Shown one piece after another: positions 1 through 10,671 of a stretch of 58,090 nucleotides of DNA (the first letter of the stretch is position 1; each line of letters opens with the position of its first letter). A model generated the notes under the pieces. It saw only the letters and a list, made by a program, of their open reading frames with translations. It did not search any database and was not told the origin of the DNA. The DNA lies in the NCBI RefSeq assembly GCF_000508185.1, contig NZ_AYOY01000137.1:1-58090 (forward strand), in the 5' to 3' direction. This stretch comes from Sphingobium sp. C100 (lineage in GTDB: Bacteria; Pseudomonadota; Alphaproteobacteria; Sphingomonadales; Sphingomonadaceae). The position numbers and the translations under genes were made by a program.

Positions 1-272
1 GCGGCGGCGGGCGTCGGGGAAGCGGCGGCGGCAGCGCCTTCGTTCAGATAGGCGAGCAGCGCGCCGACCTCGACCGTGTCGCCTTCCTTGGCGATGATGT
101 CGCCCAGCGTGCCGGCGACCGGCGCGGGCACATCGACCGCGACCTTGTCGGTTTCCAGGCTGACGATGGGTTCGTCCAGGGCGACAGCCTCACCGGGCTT
201 TTTGAGCCACTGGCCGACGGTTGCTTCGGTAACGGATTCGCCCAGCGTGGGGACTTTGACTTCAGTGGCCAT
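1..272 (-). CDS. sucB: 2-oxoglutarate dehydrogenase E2 (dihydrolipoyl succinyltransferase), N-terminal part
   Basis: Partial gene: it starts at the ATG at 272 and runs off the left edge, so only about 90 residues are visible. They begin [14 protein letters not shown] and form a lipoyl domain. The lipoylation motif is the E-T-D-K-V segment around residue 43. An Ala/Pro-rich linker begins at the window edge. E2 transfers succinyl groups from the SucA-bound intermediate to CoA in the 2-oxoglutarate dehydrogenase complex. The start lies 8 nt after the sucA stop, so the two are surely co-transcribed. The catalytic and E3-binding domains are outside the window. A pyruvate dehydrogenase E2 is excluded by the adjacency to sucA and the GESV-type lipoyl domain. 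Confidence 0.93.
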   Translation of the reverse strand, partial: MATEVKVPTLGESVTEATVGQWLKKPGEAVALDEPIVSLETDKVAVDVPAPVAGTLGDIIAKEGDTVEVGALLAYLNEGAAAAASPTPAA

Positions 273-280
273 GAGCTGTC

Positions 281-3076
281 TCAGCCTTTCTTCTGGCGGC
301 GGATTTCGGTGCGGACATTATGCCCGAGCGCGTCGGCGACGAGAGCGCCCTGTTCGGCGACATGGCGCTTGGCCAGGCCCGTGGCGGGCGAGGCCGCCGC
401 CTTGCGGCCGGCATAGCGGGCGCGCATCGGCGCACGACCGGCCTTGGCCAACGCTTCCTCGATATAGGGTTCGACGAAGGACCAGGCGCCGTTGTTGCGC
501 GGTTCTTCCTGGCACCACACGATGTCTTCCAGATCGGTCATGCGGCCGATGCGCTTGGCCAGGGCTTCGGTCGCGAACGGATAAATTTGTTCGATGCGAA
601 GGATCTGGACATCGGTGTCGCCGGCGGCGTCGCGCGCCTCCATCAGGTCGTAGAAAACCTTGCCGGAACAGAGCACCAGGCGCCTGGTTTCCGCGTCGGG
701 CGCCGCATTGGGGTCCGACAGGATGCGCTTGAAATGCGTTTCGCCCAGGAAATCCTCAGCCTTGCTGACCGCCATCTTGTGACGCAGCAATGATTTGGGC
801 GTCATGATGATGAGCGGCTTGCGGAAGGGCCGCAGCATCTGGCGACGCAGGACATGGAAATAATTGGCCGGGGTCGTGATGTTCGCGACCTGGATATTCC
901 CTTCGGCGCAGAGCTGGAGATAACGTTCCAGACGCGCCGAACTATGTTCCGGCCCCTGCCCTTCATAGCCATGCGGCAGCAGGCAGACGAGCCCGTTGGA
1001 GCGCAGCCACTTGGTTTCCGACGACGCGATATACTGATCGAAGATGATCTGCGCGCCATTGGCGAAGTCGCCGAACTGCGCTTCCCAAAGCACGAGGCTC
1101 TTGGGATCGGCGAGCGCGAAGCCATATTCGAAGCCCAGCACGCCATATTCGGACAGCGGCGAATCCAGCACTTCGAACCGGCCATGCGGCACCGTGGCGA
1201 GCGGGATATATTTGTTTTCCGTATCCTGATCGACCCAGACCGCATGACGCTGGCTGAAAGTGCCGCGCCCCGAATCCTGGCCAGACAGGCGCACGCCATA
1301 GCCTTCCGACAGCAATGAGCCGAAGGCCAGCGCCTCGCCGGTCGCCCAGTCGAAATTCTCACCCGACTTGAACATCTCAGCCTTGGCGTCGAGGACGCGC
1401 TTCAGCGTCTTGTGGACATTCTGGCCTTCGGGCACAGTGGTCAGCGTACGGCCCAGGCTGTCGAACAGCTTCTGGGAGATGCCGCTTTCGACCGTCTGCC
1501 GCGCGGTTTCCGCGTCGGCGGGCTTGTGCAGGCCCGACCAGCGGCCGGCGAACCAGTCGGCGGTGTTCGCCTTATAGCTCTTCGCCGCCTCGAACTCTTC
1601 TTCCAGATGATTGACGAAGTCGCCGGTCGCCTGGGTGACGAAATCATCGTCGACCAGCCCTTCGGCCTTCAAGCGGGCCGAATAAATGTCGCTGACCGGC
1701 GGATGCTGGCGGATTTTCGCATACATTTGCGGCTGGGTGAAAGACGGCTCGTCGCCTTCATTATGACCGAAGCGACGATAGCACCACATGTCGATCACGA
1801 TGTCGCGATGGAAGGTCTGGCGATATTCCATCGCCAGCTTGCACGCGAAGGTGACCGCTTCGGGGTCATCGCCATTGACGTGCAGGATCGGCGCCTGAAC
1901 GCCCTTTGCCACGTCGCTGGGATAGGGCGAACCGCGCGAGAATTGCGGGCTGGTGGTGAAGCCGATCTGATTGTTGACAACGAAATGGACACAGCCGCCG
2001 GTATTGTAACCGGTCACGCCCGAGAAGCCGAAACATTCCCACACGATGCCCTGGCCAGCAAAGGCCGCGTCGCCGTGGATCAGCACGGGCAGAACCTGCT
2101 CATGCCTGGCGAGGTCGTCGCGGAAGGTCTGCTGCGCGCGCACCTTGCCGAGCACGATCGGGTCGACAGTTTCCAGATGCGACGGGTTGGGAACCAGGCT
2201 CATATGAACCTTGACGCCGTCAAACTCACGGTCGGTCGAAGTGCCCAGATGATATTTGACGTCGCCCGATCCGCCGACATCTTCCGGGTTGGCGGTGCCG
2301 CCCGAAAATTCGTGGAAGATGACGCGGAAACCCTTGGCCATGACATTGGCGAGCACGTTCAGGCGGCCGCGATGGGCCATGCCGAACACGATTTCGCGCA
2401 CACCGGTCGCGCCGCCATATTTGATGACCGCTTCCAGCGCCGGGATCATGGATTCGCCGCCGTCGAGGCCAAAGCGCTTGGTGCCGACATATTTGCGGCC
2501 CAGGAACTTCTCATATTGCTCGGCCTGGATGACCTTGGACAATATCGCCTTCTTGCCCTCGGGCGTGAAGTGGATTTCCTTGTCCTTGCCTTCCATCCGC
2601 TCCTGGAGGAAGCGGCGCTCCTCGACATCGGAGATGTGCATATACTCCAGGCCGACACTGCCGCAGTAATTCTGCCGCAGGATCGCCACGAGCTCGCTGA
2701 CGGTCGCATATTGCAGCCCCAGCGCGCCGCCGAGATAGATTTTCTTGTTGAGGTCGGTCAGGCCATGATATTCCGGCGTCAGATCCGCCGGCTGGTCACG
2801 CTTGGCCAGGCCCAGCGGATCGAGATTCGCGGCCAGATGACCGCGCACGCGATAGGTGCGGATCAGCATCAGGGCGCGGATGCTGTCTTCGGCGGCGGCG
2901 GCGATGTCGGCGTCCGACACGGCCTTGCCCTGCGCCTTGGCGGCTGCCTTAACGGCCACCTGCATCTGCGTGGGGTCCAGCGCGCCGGTCAGATCATCCG
3001 TATCCGTCAGCGGCCAGTTGTCACGCGCCCAACTGGGGCCGCGCTCAATCTCGAATTCCTGGTTCTCGTAACCCAT
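281..3076 (-). CDS. sucA: 2-oxoglutarate dehydrogenase E1 component
   Basis: Thiamine-diphosphate enzyme that decarboxylates 2-oxoglutarate and hands the succinyl group to SucB in the cytoplasm. The product is 931 aa from the ATG at 3076 (MGYENQEF), the usual E1o length. An ATG four codons upstream (3088) is possible but less well placed relative to the GGGAC stretch. The N-terminal short E2-binding helix is followed by the E1 core with a G-D-A-A-F-A-G-Q-G cofactor-binding stretch and V-N-N-Q-I-G-F. The C-terminal transketolase-like pyrimidine domain contains the E-A-Q-F-G-D-F segment. It sits between sucD (91 nt upstream) and sucB (8 nt downstream) on the same strand, a typical TCA-cycle operon order. 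Confidence 0.97.
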   Translation of the reverse strand: MGYENQEFEIERGPSWARDNWPLTDTDDLTGALDPTQMQVAVKAAAKAQGKAVSDADIAAAAEDSIRALMLIRTYRVRGHLAANLDPLGLAKRDQPADLTPEYHGLTDLNKKIYLGGALGLQYATVSELVAILRQNYCGSVGLEYMHISDVEERRFLQERMEGKDKEIHFTPEGKKAILSKVIQAEQYEKFLGRKYVGTKRFGLDGGESMIPALEAVIKYGGATGVREIVFGMAHRGRLNVLANVMAKGFRVIFHEFSGGTANPEDVGGSGDVKYHLGTSTDREFDGVKVHMSLVPNPSHLETVDPIVLGKVRAQQTFRDDLARHEQVLPVLIHGDAAFAGQGIVWECFGFSGVTGYNTGGCVHFVVNNQIGFTTSPQFSRGSPYPSDVAKGVQAPILHVNGDDPEAVTFACKLAMEYRQTFHRDIVIDMWCYRRFGHNEGDEPSFTQPQMYAKIRQHPPVSDIYSARLKAEGLVDDDFVTQATGDFVNHLEEEFEAAKSYKANTADWFAGRWSGLHKPADAETARQTVESGISQKLFDSLGRTLTTVPEGQNVHKTLKRVLDAKAEMFKSGENFDWATGEALAFGSLLSEGYGVRLSGQDSGRGTFSQRHAVWVDQDTENKYIPLATVPHGRFEVLDSPLSEYGVLGFEYGFALADPKSLVLWEAQFGDFANGAQIIFDQYIASSETKWLRSNGLVCLLPHGYEGQGPEHSSARLERYLQLCAEGNIQVANITTPANYFHVLRRQMLRPFRKPLIIMTPKSLLRHKMAVSKAEDFLGETHFKRILSDPNAAPDAETRRLVLCSGKVFYDLMEARDAAGDTDVQILRIEQIYPFATEALAKRIGRMTDLEDIVWCQEEPRNNGAWSFVEPYIEEALAKAGRAPMRARYAGRKAAASPATGLAKRHVAEQGALVADALGHNVRTEIRRQKKG

Positions 3077-3167
3077 GGTCTGTCCCATCCCAGCCGCGTG
3101 CAGTCGCGGATACGGGAAAATGGCGGCCGGGGTGCAGCCCGGCCGCGCTATATATGTAGGAGTTTAT

Positions 3168-4052
3168 TCAGCCCTTCAACACTTCAACGAGCGTCGAGCC
3201 GAGTTCGGACGGGCTGGCGGCGACCTTGATGCCGGCCGCTTCCATCGCCGCGATCTTGCTTTCCGCGTCGCCCTTGCCGCCCGACACGATCGCGCCGGCA
3301 TGGCCCATGCGACGGCCCGGAGGCGCAGTGCGACCCGCAATGAAGCCGGCCATCGGCTTCTTGCGGCCCTTCTTGGCCTCGTCGATCAGGAACTGGGCGG
3401 CCTGTTCTTCCGCGTCGCCGCCGATTTCGCCGATCATGATGATCGATTCGGTGGCGTCGTCGGCCAGGAACAGCTCCAGCACGTCGATGAAGTTGGTGCC
3501 GTTGACCGGATCGCCGCCGATGCCGACCGCAGTGGTCTGCCCCAGGCCCGCGTTGGTGGTCTGGAACACGGCTTCATAGGTCAGCGTGCCCGAACGCGAC
3601 ACGACGCCGACCGAACCCTGCGAGAAGATCGACCCCGGCATGATGCCGATCTTGCATTCATTGGGGGTCAGGACGCCGGGGCAGTTCGGGCCGATCAGGC
3701 GCGACTTGCTGCCCGACAAGGCGCGCTTCACGCGCACCATGTCCAGGACGGGGATGCCTTCGGTGATGCAGACGATCAGCGGGATTTCCGCGTCGATCGC
3801 TTCCAGGATCGAGTCGGCCGCGAATGGCGGCGGCACGTAGATGACCGAAGCGTCCGCACCGGTCTTCGACTTGGCTTCCGCGACCGTGTCATACATGGGC
3901 AGGCCGATATGGGTCGTGCCGCCCTTGCCGGGGGTCACGCCGGCAACCATCTGGGTGCCGTAGGCCAGCGCCTGCTCAGTGTGGAAGGTGCCGGTGGCAC
4001 CGGTCATACCCTGGGTGATGACCTTGGTGTTCTTGTTCACCAGAATGGACAT
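3168..4052 (-). CDS. sucD: Succinyl-CoA ligase alpha subunit
   Basis: Alpha subunit of succinyl-CoA synthetase, which makes ATP/GTP from succinyl-CoA in the TCA cycle. It is 294 aa, the normal length. The N-terminal CoA-binding Rossmann domain contains [11 protein letters not shown] and the GVTPGKGG loop. The C-terminal ligase domain contains SRSGTLTYE and the active-site histidine in the G-H-A-G-A-I-V segment near residue 246. The start at 4052 has a good AAAGGGAC ribosome site. The beta subunit gene sucC, often directly upstream, is absent: the 105 bp up to mdh hold only a short hairpin (4098-4116), so SucC must be encoded elsewhere. Confidence 0.96.
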   Translation of the reverse strand: MSILVNKNTKVITQGMTGATGTFHTEQALAYGTQMVAGVTPGKGGTTHIGLPMYDTVAEAKSKTGADASVIYVPPPFAADSILEAIDAEIPLIVCITEGIPVLDMVRVKRALSGSKSRLIGPNCPGVLTPNECKIGIMPGSIFSQGSVGVVSRSGTLTYEAVFQTTNAGLGQTTAVGIGGDPVNGTNFIDVLELFLADDATESIIMIGEIGGDAEEQAAQFLIDEAKKGRKKPMAGFIAGRTAPPGRRMGHAGAIVSGGKGDAESKIAAMEAAGIKVAASPSELGSTLVEVLKG

Positions 4053-4157
4053 GCGTGTCCCTTTATCTTCTGTGGACGTGGCACTTTGGGTCTAACGGCA
4101 GCCCGCCCCAGGCTGCGCACTTACCTGGGACGGACCGGTGCAGGCTTGGAGTAGGGT

Positions 4158-5216
<1,059 letters not shown>

Positions 5217-5223
5217 TTATCTT

Positions 5224-5244
5224 TGCAATTAGTTCGCAATTGCA
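5224..5244. promoter_or_regulatory. AT-rich palindrome upstream of mdh (candidate operator)
   Basis: TGCAATT (5224-5230), a 7 nt centre, then AATTGCA (5238-5244): a perfect 7+7 dyad in an otherwise GC-rich background. It lies about 100 bp upstream of the mdh start and just upstream of a GATAAT-like sequence on the minus strand. The size and symmetry suit a dimeric repressor or activator such as a Fur-family protein, but the regulator cannot be named from the sequence. Confidence 0.35.
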
Positions 5245-5316
5245 TTAATAGCGATTCACCTCCTGTCGCTCCGAACTCCTACCCTGGTTCGCGAGCCTTC
5301 CCTACAGAGGTATCCT

Positions 5317-5348
5317 GCCGGATGCCGTCATAGCCGACGGCATCCGGC
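5317..5348. terminator. 13 bp perfect inverted repeat after zapE
   Basis: GCCGGATGCCGTC (5317-5329), a 6 nt loop, and the exact complement at 5336-5348. It lies 126-157 nt past the zapE stop and upstream of mdh, which is read in the same direction. No clear T-run follows on the minus strand, so it is at best an mRNA 3'-end stabiliser or a factor-dependent terminator separating the zapE and mdh transcripts. Confidence 0.45.
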
Positions 5349-5473
5349 CTGTTTCCTTCAGAAAAATTGCGTCCCGATGAATGGTTCCGTGTGAATGTGA
5401 CGGCCAGAGCCCCGCCCCCGCCGTAGCGCGCGCGACGAGAGGGTGACGAAAAGCCTGAAACGGGCAGAAAAAT

Positions 5474-6586
5474 CTATTTCGGGCCGTGGCCCAGCGCGAG
5501 ATAATCGTCCGACTGCATTTCCATGAGTCGCGACACTGTGCGCTCAAACTCGAACGCGCCATCGCCCTGCGGATAGAGTCGCGCCGGTTCGGCATCGGCC
5601 GCGGCCAGCAGCTTCACCTTATATTCGTAGAGCGAGTCGATCAGCGTCACGAAGCGGGCCGCCTCGTTGCGCTTTTCCGGCCCCAGGACGGGGATGCCGA
5701 CGATGATGGCAGTATGATATTTACGCGCGATCGCCAGATAGTCCGACGCGCCCCGCGCCTCGGCGCACAGGCGCTTGAAGGAAAAGACTGCAACACCCTT
5801 CAGGCTCTTGGGCACATGCATGGTGCGACCACCCTGCACGACGATGTCCTCGGCCGGCACTTTGGCCCGGTCCTCGACCGGATAGTCGGTCAGGCGGAAA
5901 AAGGCTTCCGACAGCGCCCTGGTAGCTTCCGGCCCATTGGGGACGTGCCATAATTTCGCGTCGCCCAGACGGTCGCGCCGATAGTCGGTCGGCCCATTGA
6001 GCGTCATCACGTCCAGCTTCGCCTTGATAAGGTCGATGAAGGGCAGGAAAAGCTGGCGATTGAGGCCGTCCTTGTAGAGGTCGTCCGGCACCCGATTGGA
6101 GGTGGTGACGATCGTCACCCGCTTTTCGAGCAAGCCAGTGAACAGCCGCGACATGATCGCCGCGTCGGCCATATTGTTGACGACCATCTCGTCAAAGCAG
6201 AGCAGCCGGGCCTCTTCGGCCAGCGATTCGACGACAGGCGGAATCGGGTCGCCGGTTTCCGACTTGCGGGCTTGCGCCAGGCGGGCATGGACGTCGAGCA
6301 TGAATTCATGGAAATGCGCGCGCTTCTTGCGCTGGACATGAACCGTGTCGAAAAACAGGTCCATCAGCATCGATTTGCCGCGCCCCACCCCGCCCCACAT
6401 ATAGAGACCGCGCGGCGGTTCGGGCGCCTTGCGCAGCAGTTTCCACAAGGTCGATCCGCGCGCCGGCGTCGCCTCCAGTTCCTGCTGGAGATGGTCGAGT
6501 CGCTCGGCCGCGGCGCGCTGGTCGGGATCGGGGCGCAATTCACCGGCTTTCACCAGCTGGTCATAGCAGGTGAGGACGGTCGTCAC
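5474..6586 (-). CDS. zapE: Cell division protein ZapE / AFG1-family ATPase
   Basis: AAA+-like ATPase of the AFG1/ZapE family. E. coli ZapE interacts with FtsZ, and the mitochondrial homologue Afg1/LACE1 acts in respiratory-complex quality control. It is 370 aa. Walker A is GGVGRGKS at residues 65-72, and Walker B is L-L-C-F-D-E ending at E133, followed by a conserved M-A-D-A-A-I helix. The start codon at 6586 overlaps the stop of the upstream thioesterase by 4 nt (ATGA), which fixes the start. Placement in the same unit as sdhB fits a link to respiratory complexes, but that is inference. Confidence 0.93.
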   Translation of the reverse strand: MTTVLTCYDQLVKAGELRPDPDQRAAAERLDHLQQELEATPARGSTLWKLLRKAPEPPRGLYMWGGVGRGKSMLMDLFFDTVHVQRKKRAHFHEFMLDVHARLAQARKSETGDPIPPVVESLAEEARLLCFDEMVVNNMADAAIMSRLFTGLLEKRVTIVTTSNRVPDDLYKDGLNRQLFLPFIDLIKAKLDVMTLNGPTDYRRDRLGDAKLWHVPNGPEATRALSEAFFRLTDYPVEDRAKVPAEDIVVQGGRTMHVPKSLKGVAVFSFKRLCAEARGASDYLAIARKYHTAIIVGIPVLGPEKRNEAARFVTLIDSLYEYKVKLLAAADAEPARLYPQGDGAFEFERTVSRLMEMQSDDYLALGHGPK

Positions 6587-7050
6587 TTGCGCGGCGGCGC
6601 CTTGCGCAGCGTCGCGGTCGATGCGGCAACCGACTGGCCATCCTGGGTTATCAGCATCCGCAGGAAGAAGAGGCGCCCGGTTTCGCGCAGCGCCTCGACC
6701 TCGGCGATCAGGTCCGGGCCGACCTTGCCCGCGCCCAGATATTGCATCGACAGGTCGATGGTCACGCCATTGATCTGATCCTTATGCCCCATCGCCCACA
6801 GCGCGCCGAAATAGGCATGATCGGCAAAGGCGGCGAGGAAACCGCCATGCAGCGTATCGAGTCGGTTGCGGTGACTGGTGCGCGTCTCCAACCCGACCAG
6901 CGCCTTGCCGGGCGCGTCGCTGCGCATATAGCCCCGGCCGATGGCCTGGAGAAAAGTGTCGGGATGGGGGTCGGACCATGCAGCCCAGCCCGCCCATTTC
7001 CCATCGGTCAGCGGCTTCCCGCCGGCAACACCGTCGCTATTCAACGTCAA
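6583..7050 (-). CDS. PaaI-family hotdog thioesterase
   Basis: A 155 aa single hotdog-fold protein of the PaaI/YdiI acyl-CoA thioesterase type. Visible are the conserved [17 protein letters not shown] core, in which the HGG loop and the following acidic residue form the active site, and the second half [10 protein letters not shown]. The substrate is not identifiable. The gene overlaps sdhB upstream and zapE downstream by 4 nt each, so translation is coupled across all three. The start at 7050 is chosen because of that overlap; internal methionines would lose the N-terminal helix. Confidence 0.85.
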   Translation of the reverse strand: MTLNSDGVAGGKPLTDGKWAGWAAWSDPHPDTFLQAIGRGYMRSDAPGKALVGLETRTSHRNRLDTLHGGFLAAFADHAYFGALWAMGHKDQINGVTIDLSMQYLGAGKVGPDLIAEVEALRETGRLFFLRMLITQDGQSVAASTATLRKAPPRK

Positions 7051-7835
7051 AGCTGCCGTTCGACCATCATCTTCTTGGTTTCGGCGATCGCCTTGGCCGG
7101 GCTCAGCCCCTTGGGGCAGACATTGGCGCAGTTCATGATGGTGTGGCAGCGATAGAGGCGGAAGGGATCTTCCAGTTCATCCAGGCGCTCGCCGGTATAT
7201 TCGTCGCGGCTGTCGGCCAGCCAGCGATAGGCCTGAAGCAGGATGGCGGGGCCAAGAAACTTGTCCGAATTCCACCAATAGCTGGGGCAGCTGGTCGAGC
7301 AGCAGGCGCACAGAATGCACTCGTAGAGGCCATCCAGCTTCTCGCGATCGGCCGGCGACTGGAGCCGCTCCTTGCCCGAAGGCGGCGGCGACACGGTCTT
7401 TAGCCAGGGCTGGATCGAATTATACTGGGCGTAGAAGTGAGTGAAGTCCGGCACCAGATCCTTGATGACGTCCATGTGCGGCAGCGGGGTGATCTGCACC
7501 TGCTTGCCCGCACATTCGTCGATGGCGGTGGTGCAGGCCAGGCCGTTCTTGCCATTCATGTTCATCGAGCAGGAACCGCAAATGCCTTCGCGGCAGGACC
7601 GGCGGAAGGTCAGCGTCGGATCATATTCATTCTTGATCTTCAGCAGCGCGTCCAGAACCATTGGCCCGCATGTATCGAGGTCGATCTCGAACGTGTCGTA
7701 GCGCGGGTTCTGGCCGGAGTCGGGGTCGTAGCGATAGACCTTGAAGCTGCGGACATTGGTGGCGCCCTCGGGCGCCTTGTGGGTCACGCCCTTGCCGCTG
7801 ATCTTGCTGTTCTTGGGCAACGCAAATTCGGCCAT
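7047..7835 (-). CDS. sdhB: Succinate dehydrogenase iron-sulfur subunit
   Basis: Electron-transfer subunit of membrane complex II, passing electrons from SdhA flavin to quinone. It is 262 aa from the ATG at 7835 ([10 protein letters not shown]); a longer reading to 7964 adds unconserved sequence. All three cluster motifs are complete: [2Fe-2S] cysteines C81, C86, C89, C101; [4Fe-4S] C173, C176, C179 with C183; [3Fe-4S] C230, C236, C240. sdhA, sdhC and sdhD are not adjacent: upstream is a divergent glycerophosphotransferase-like gene. sdhB therefore heads its own operon with the thioesterase and zapE. Confidence 0.96.
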   Translation of the reverse strand: MAEFALPKNSKISGKGVTHKAPEGATNVRSFKVYRYDPDSGQNPRYDTFEIDLDTCGPMVLDALLKIKNEYDPTLTFRRSCREGICGSCSMNMNGKNGLACTTAIDECAGKQVQITPLPHMDVIKDLVPDFTHFYAQYNSIQPWLKTVSPPPSGKERLQSPADREKLDGLYECILCACCSTSCPSYWWNSDKFLGPAILLQAYRWLADSRDEYTGERLDELEDPFRLYRCHTIMNCANVCPKGLSPAKAIAETKKMMVERQL

Positions 7836-8033
7836 CGCTCGTCGAGCCTCTTCGAGAATGTCTGTTAGTCGGGGTCCGCATAACAAAAATTCCGCAAAGG
7901 TCCAGCGCTGTGGCCGATGTTTCTGTCCCCACGACCTTGTTGCAAATGGCTTGCAGGCCTGCACATCGTCATGCGGCAGCCGCTTGCTTCCTTCGCCATG
8001 CGCGCTAGGGCGGGCGGAGCGCGGGGAGTTTCA

Positions 8034-9110
8034 GTGCCGGTCGATATCGCCTTTCTTGCCATTGCCGAAGCGCAGCAGCTCTATCATTGGCTGCCGGCCG
8101 CGCTGGAACTGGCGCGTCGCCCCGATGTGCGGGTCAGCATGCTGTCGCCGTCCGACCAGCTATTGGCCCTGGCCGGCAGCTATGACCCCGAAGGCCGCCT
8201 GACGCGCCTGCGCCTGCGCCGCCCCCCATCCGGCCCCGACTCGCTGTTCCGACAGCCGTCGCGGCTTGCCACGCTGTTGCTGAACCACCGCACCATCGCG
8301 CGCTTTCCGACCGTCGTGACGACCGAGATCAGCAGCGCCTGGCTGCGCCACATGCCCGGTTTTTCATCACGCATGATTCATATAAAGCATGGCGCGGGCG
8401 ATCGCGAAGGCGGCTACAAGAAACGGCATCGCGACTTTGACCTGACCCTGGTCGGCGGCGAGAAGGACCAGCGGCGGCTGATCGCGCGCGGCCTTGGCAC
8501 AGTCGAGGACATTCGCATCGGCGGCTATGCCAAATTCGAACTGCGCGCGCCGCGACAACGTTTTTTCGCCGACGACAAGCCCGTGCTGCTCTACAATCCG
8601 CATTTCGACCCGGACCTGTCATCCTGGATCAAGCATGGGCCTGAAATTCTCGCGACATTGGAGGCGCTGACGGATTGGAACGTCATCATCGCGCCTCATA
8701 CCAAGCTGGCCCGGCGCGTCCCGCCGATCGTCAGCAGCGCGCCGCACATCCGCATCGACATGGGCAGCCGCCACTCGATCGACATGAGCTACACAAATAG
8801 CGCGGATCTTTACATCGGTGACGTGTCCAGCCAAGTTTACGAGTTCCTGCTCACTCCCCGCCCCTGCGTCTTTCTCAATCTCGAAAGGCGGCACTGGCAG
8901 GGGATCGAGAATTTCAACCATTGGCGGCTTGGGCAAGTGATCGAGCGGGCAGATGGCTTGCCGCAAGCGCTGGCCCGCGCGAACGACTTGCAAGCCGGGT
9001 TCCTTGCCGCGCAGGAAGCGGCGATGCACCAATCCATCGACCTGTCCCCCATCCCCGCCTCCCGGCGGCAGGCCGACCTCATCCTCCATTTCGCGAAGGG
9101 CGCCGCATGA
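8034..9110 (+). CDS. CDP-glycerol glycerophosphotransferase-like protein
   Basis: A 358 aa protein resembling the Glyphos_transf (TagB/TagF) family, which transfers polyol-phosphate from a CDP-polyol to an acceptor. Two Rossmann-like halves are visible. The first carries I-H-I-K-H-G-A-G-D-R. The second carries Y-N-P-H-F-D, A-P-H-T-K-L, and the D-L-Y-I-G-D-V-S-S-Q-V-Y-E-F motif typical of the C-terminal donor site. I choose the GTG at 8034 because GGGGAG stands 6-8 nt upstream; an in-frame ATG further 5' lacks a ribosome site. The next gene, a CDP-alcohol phosphatidyltransferase, overlaps it by 4 nt. Teichoic acids are not expected in this Gram-negative host, so the product is probably a capsule- or lipid-linked polyol phosphate. 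Confidence 0.8.
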   Translation: MPVDIAFLAIAEAQQLYHWLPAALELARRPDVRVSMLSPSDQLLALAGSYDPEGRLTRLRLRRPPSGPDSLFRQPSRLATLLLNHRTIARFPTVVTTEISSAWLRHMPGFSSRMIHIKHGAGDREGGYKKRHRDFDLTLVGGEKDQRRLIARGLGTVEDIRIGGYAKFELRAPRQRFFADDKPVLLYNPHFDPDLSSWIKHGPEILATLEALTDWNVIIAPHTKLARRVPPIVSSAPHIRIDMGSRHSIDMSYTNSADLYIGDVSSQVYEFLLTPRPCVFLNLERRHWQGIENFNHWRLGQVIERADGLPQALARANDLQAGFLAAQEAAMHQSIDLSPIPASRRQADLILHFAKGAA

Positions 9111-10213
9111 GCCAGCTTTTGTCCACCACCCTCGGCCCGGTTCGCCTGCTGGGCGAGAATGCGACGCCGATCTGGGGCATGTCCAACGCCGAACGGGACC
9201 GCCGCATGGCGGAGAGCGCGGCGAAGAGTGGCAGCACATTGGCGACGGGGCACGAGCTGCTGTTCAACCTTGCCTATGCGTTCGACCCGCTGCTGTTGCG
9301 GCTGGCGCTCGAAACGCCGGGCACAATATTCGTCTGGGGCGCGAAGCCGATCGTGGGGCAGGTGCCGCAGGGCGCGGATCCGCTGACCGCCGCCCATGTC
9401 ATCGACCTGTCGGACGGCCGCAAGCTCTACAACCGCCAGTTGCGCAAGCTGGAGCAGCCGATGGTGCGCGAACTCACCCCGGAGACCCGGCGCGAGATCG
9501 AACGCCGCAGCTATTTCGGCGCCTATAAGGGCGTCACCGACCTGCTCACCAAATATCTCTGGCCCGAGCTGGCGCTGATCCTGACCCGTAGCGCCGCGCA
9601 GTTGAAGATGACGCCGAACATGGTGTCGGTGATCGGCGTCACGCTCTGCCTGGTCGCGACTTTCCTGTTCGCCAAGGGGATGTACTGGAGCGGATTCCTG
9701 AGCGGCTTCATCTTCATGGTGCTGGACACGGTGGACGGAAAGCTGGCGCGCTGCACCATCACCTCGTCCAAATGGGGCAATGTGATCGACCATGGCGTCG
9801 ATCTGGTCCATCCGCCCTTCTGGTGGTATTTCTGGGGCACGGGCCTGGTCTATTGGGGACTGGGTCTGTCGGCCGGCACCTTCACCTTCATCATGACGGC
9901 GGTCATTGCAGGCTATGTGCTGCAACGGCTGATCGAGGGGATGTTCCTCAAGGATTTCAAGATGGACATCCATGTCTGGCGCCCGTTCGACAGCCAGTTC
10001 CGCCTCATCACCGCGCGGCGCAATCCCAACATGGTGATCCTGTTCGTGTCGTTGCTCTTTGGTCGGCCCGACATCGGGCTGATCGCGCTGGCATGGTGGA
10101 CGATCCTGTCGCTGGTCGTTCATGCGGTGCGGCTGGCGCAAGCCTATGGCGTCAAGCGCAGCGGGCGGCCGATCACCAGCTGGATGGACGAGGCGGGAGC
10201 GGCGGCGGCATGA
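9107..10213 (+). CDS. CDP-alcohol phosphatidyltransferase family membrane protein
   Basis: A 368 aa protein. The C-terminal half is a membrane CDP-alcohol phosphatidyltransferase domain with the complete catalytic signature D-x2-D-G-x2-A-R-x8-G-x3-D-x3-D (D207, D210, D228, D232) and several hydrophobic segments after residue 170. Such enzymes join a CDP-activated alcohol to a second alcohol. The first 150 residues are soluble and may be a degenerate nucleotidyltransferase-like or substrate-binding domain; no GxGxR-type NTP loop is visible. ATG overlaps the preceding stop (ATGA) and its own stop overlaps the HIT gene, so all three are translationally coupled. The alcohol substrates are unknown. 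Confidence 0.82.
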   Translation: MSQLLSTTLGPVRLLGENATPIWGMSNAERDRRMAESAAKSGSTLATGHELLFNLAYAFDPLLLRLALETPGTIFVWGAKPIVGQVPQGADPLTAAHVIDLSDGRKLYNRQLRKLEQPMVRELTPETRREIERRSYFGAYKGVTDLLTKYLWPELALILTRSAAQLKMTPNMVSVIGVTLCLVATFLFAKGMYWSGFLSGFIFMVLDTVDGKLARCTITSSKWGNVIDHGVDLVHPPFWWYFWGTGLVYWGLGLSAGTFTFIMTAVIAGYVLQRLIEGMFLKDFKMDIHVWRPFDSQFRLITARRNPNMVILFVSLLFGRPDIGLIALAWWTILSLVVHAVRLAQAYGVKRSGRPITSWMDEAGAAAA

Positions 10214-10647
10214 ACGCGACGATCGAGAAATTCGGATGGCCCGCGACGTTGATCGCGGAGTTCGACCATTGGCTGGTCCTGCTGCGCCCCGCCCAGCCGA
10301 CGCTGGGATCGCTGGTGCTGGCGGCGAAGAGCGATGCGACCGCGTTCGGCGACCTGCCGGGCGAGGCCCATGCCGAACTCAAGACCGTAACCGCCGCGGT
10401 CGAGGCCGCGCTGGCGGCGGCGGTCGATTTTCGGAAGATCAACTATCTGATGCTGATGATGGTCGATCCCCACGTCCATTTCCACGTCATCCCCCGCTAT
10501 GACGGCAGCCGCAGCGCCGTCGGCCTGACGATTACGGACGCGGGCTGGCCGGGGCAGCCGGACCTGGGCGCGGCAGTCAAACCCGACAGCGAAATGGACA
10601 GCTTGCGCGACTGGCTGAAATCTCATTTCGATACAGAAATAATATAG
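10210..10647 (+). CDS. HIT-family nucleotide hydrolase/transferase
   Basis: A 145 aa protein with the histidine-triad motif H-V-H-F-H-V-I at about residues 92-98. This is the active site of HIT enzymes that act on nucleoside-monophosphate adducts through a covalent nucleotidyl-histidine. Overlap with the upstream CDP-alcohol phosphatidyltransferase (ATGA) suggests it handles a nucleotide product or CDP-activated intermediate of that pathway; this is inference from context. The start is fixed by the overlap. Confidence 0.87.
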   Translation: MNATIEKFGWPATLIAEFDHWLVLLRPAQPTLGSLVLAAKSDATAFGDLPGEAHAELKTVTAAVEAALAAAVDFRKINYLMLMMVDPHVHFHVIPRYDGSRSAVGLTITDAGWPGQPDLGAAVKPDSEMDSLRDWLKSHFDTEII

Positions 10648-10671
10648 CTTTACCCTGCCGGAAAGGCCGCC

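Noticed and set aside
1412..3229. About 600-codon open frame antisense to sucA
   Set aside because: Same reason: sucA is unmistakable and the antisense frame has only shadow composition.
4098..4116. Riboswitch-like structure between mdh and sucD
   Set aside because: Only a 6 bp hairpin with a 7 nt loop; no conserved sucA- or sucC-type RNA motif can be recognised.
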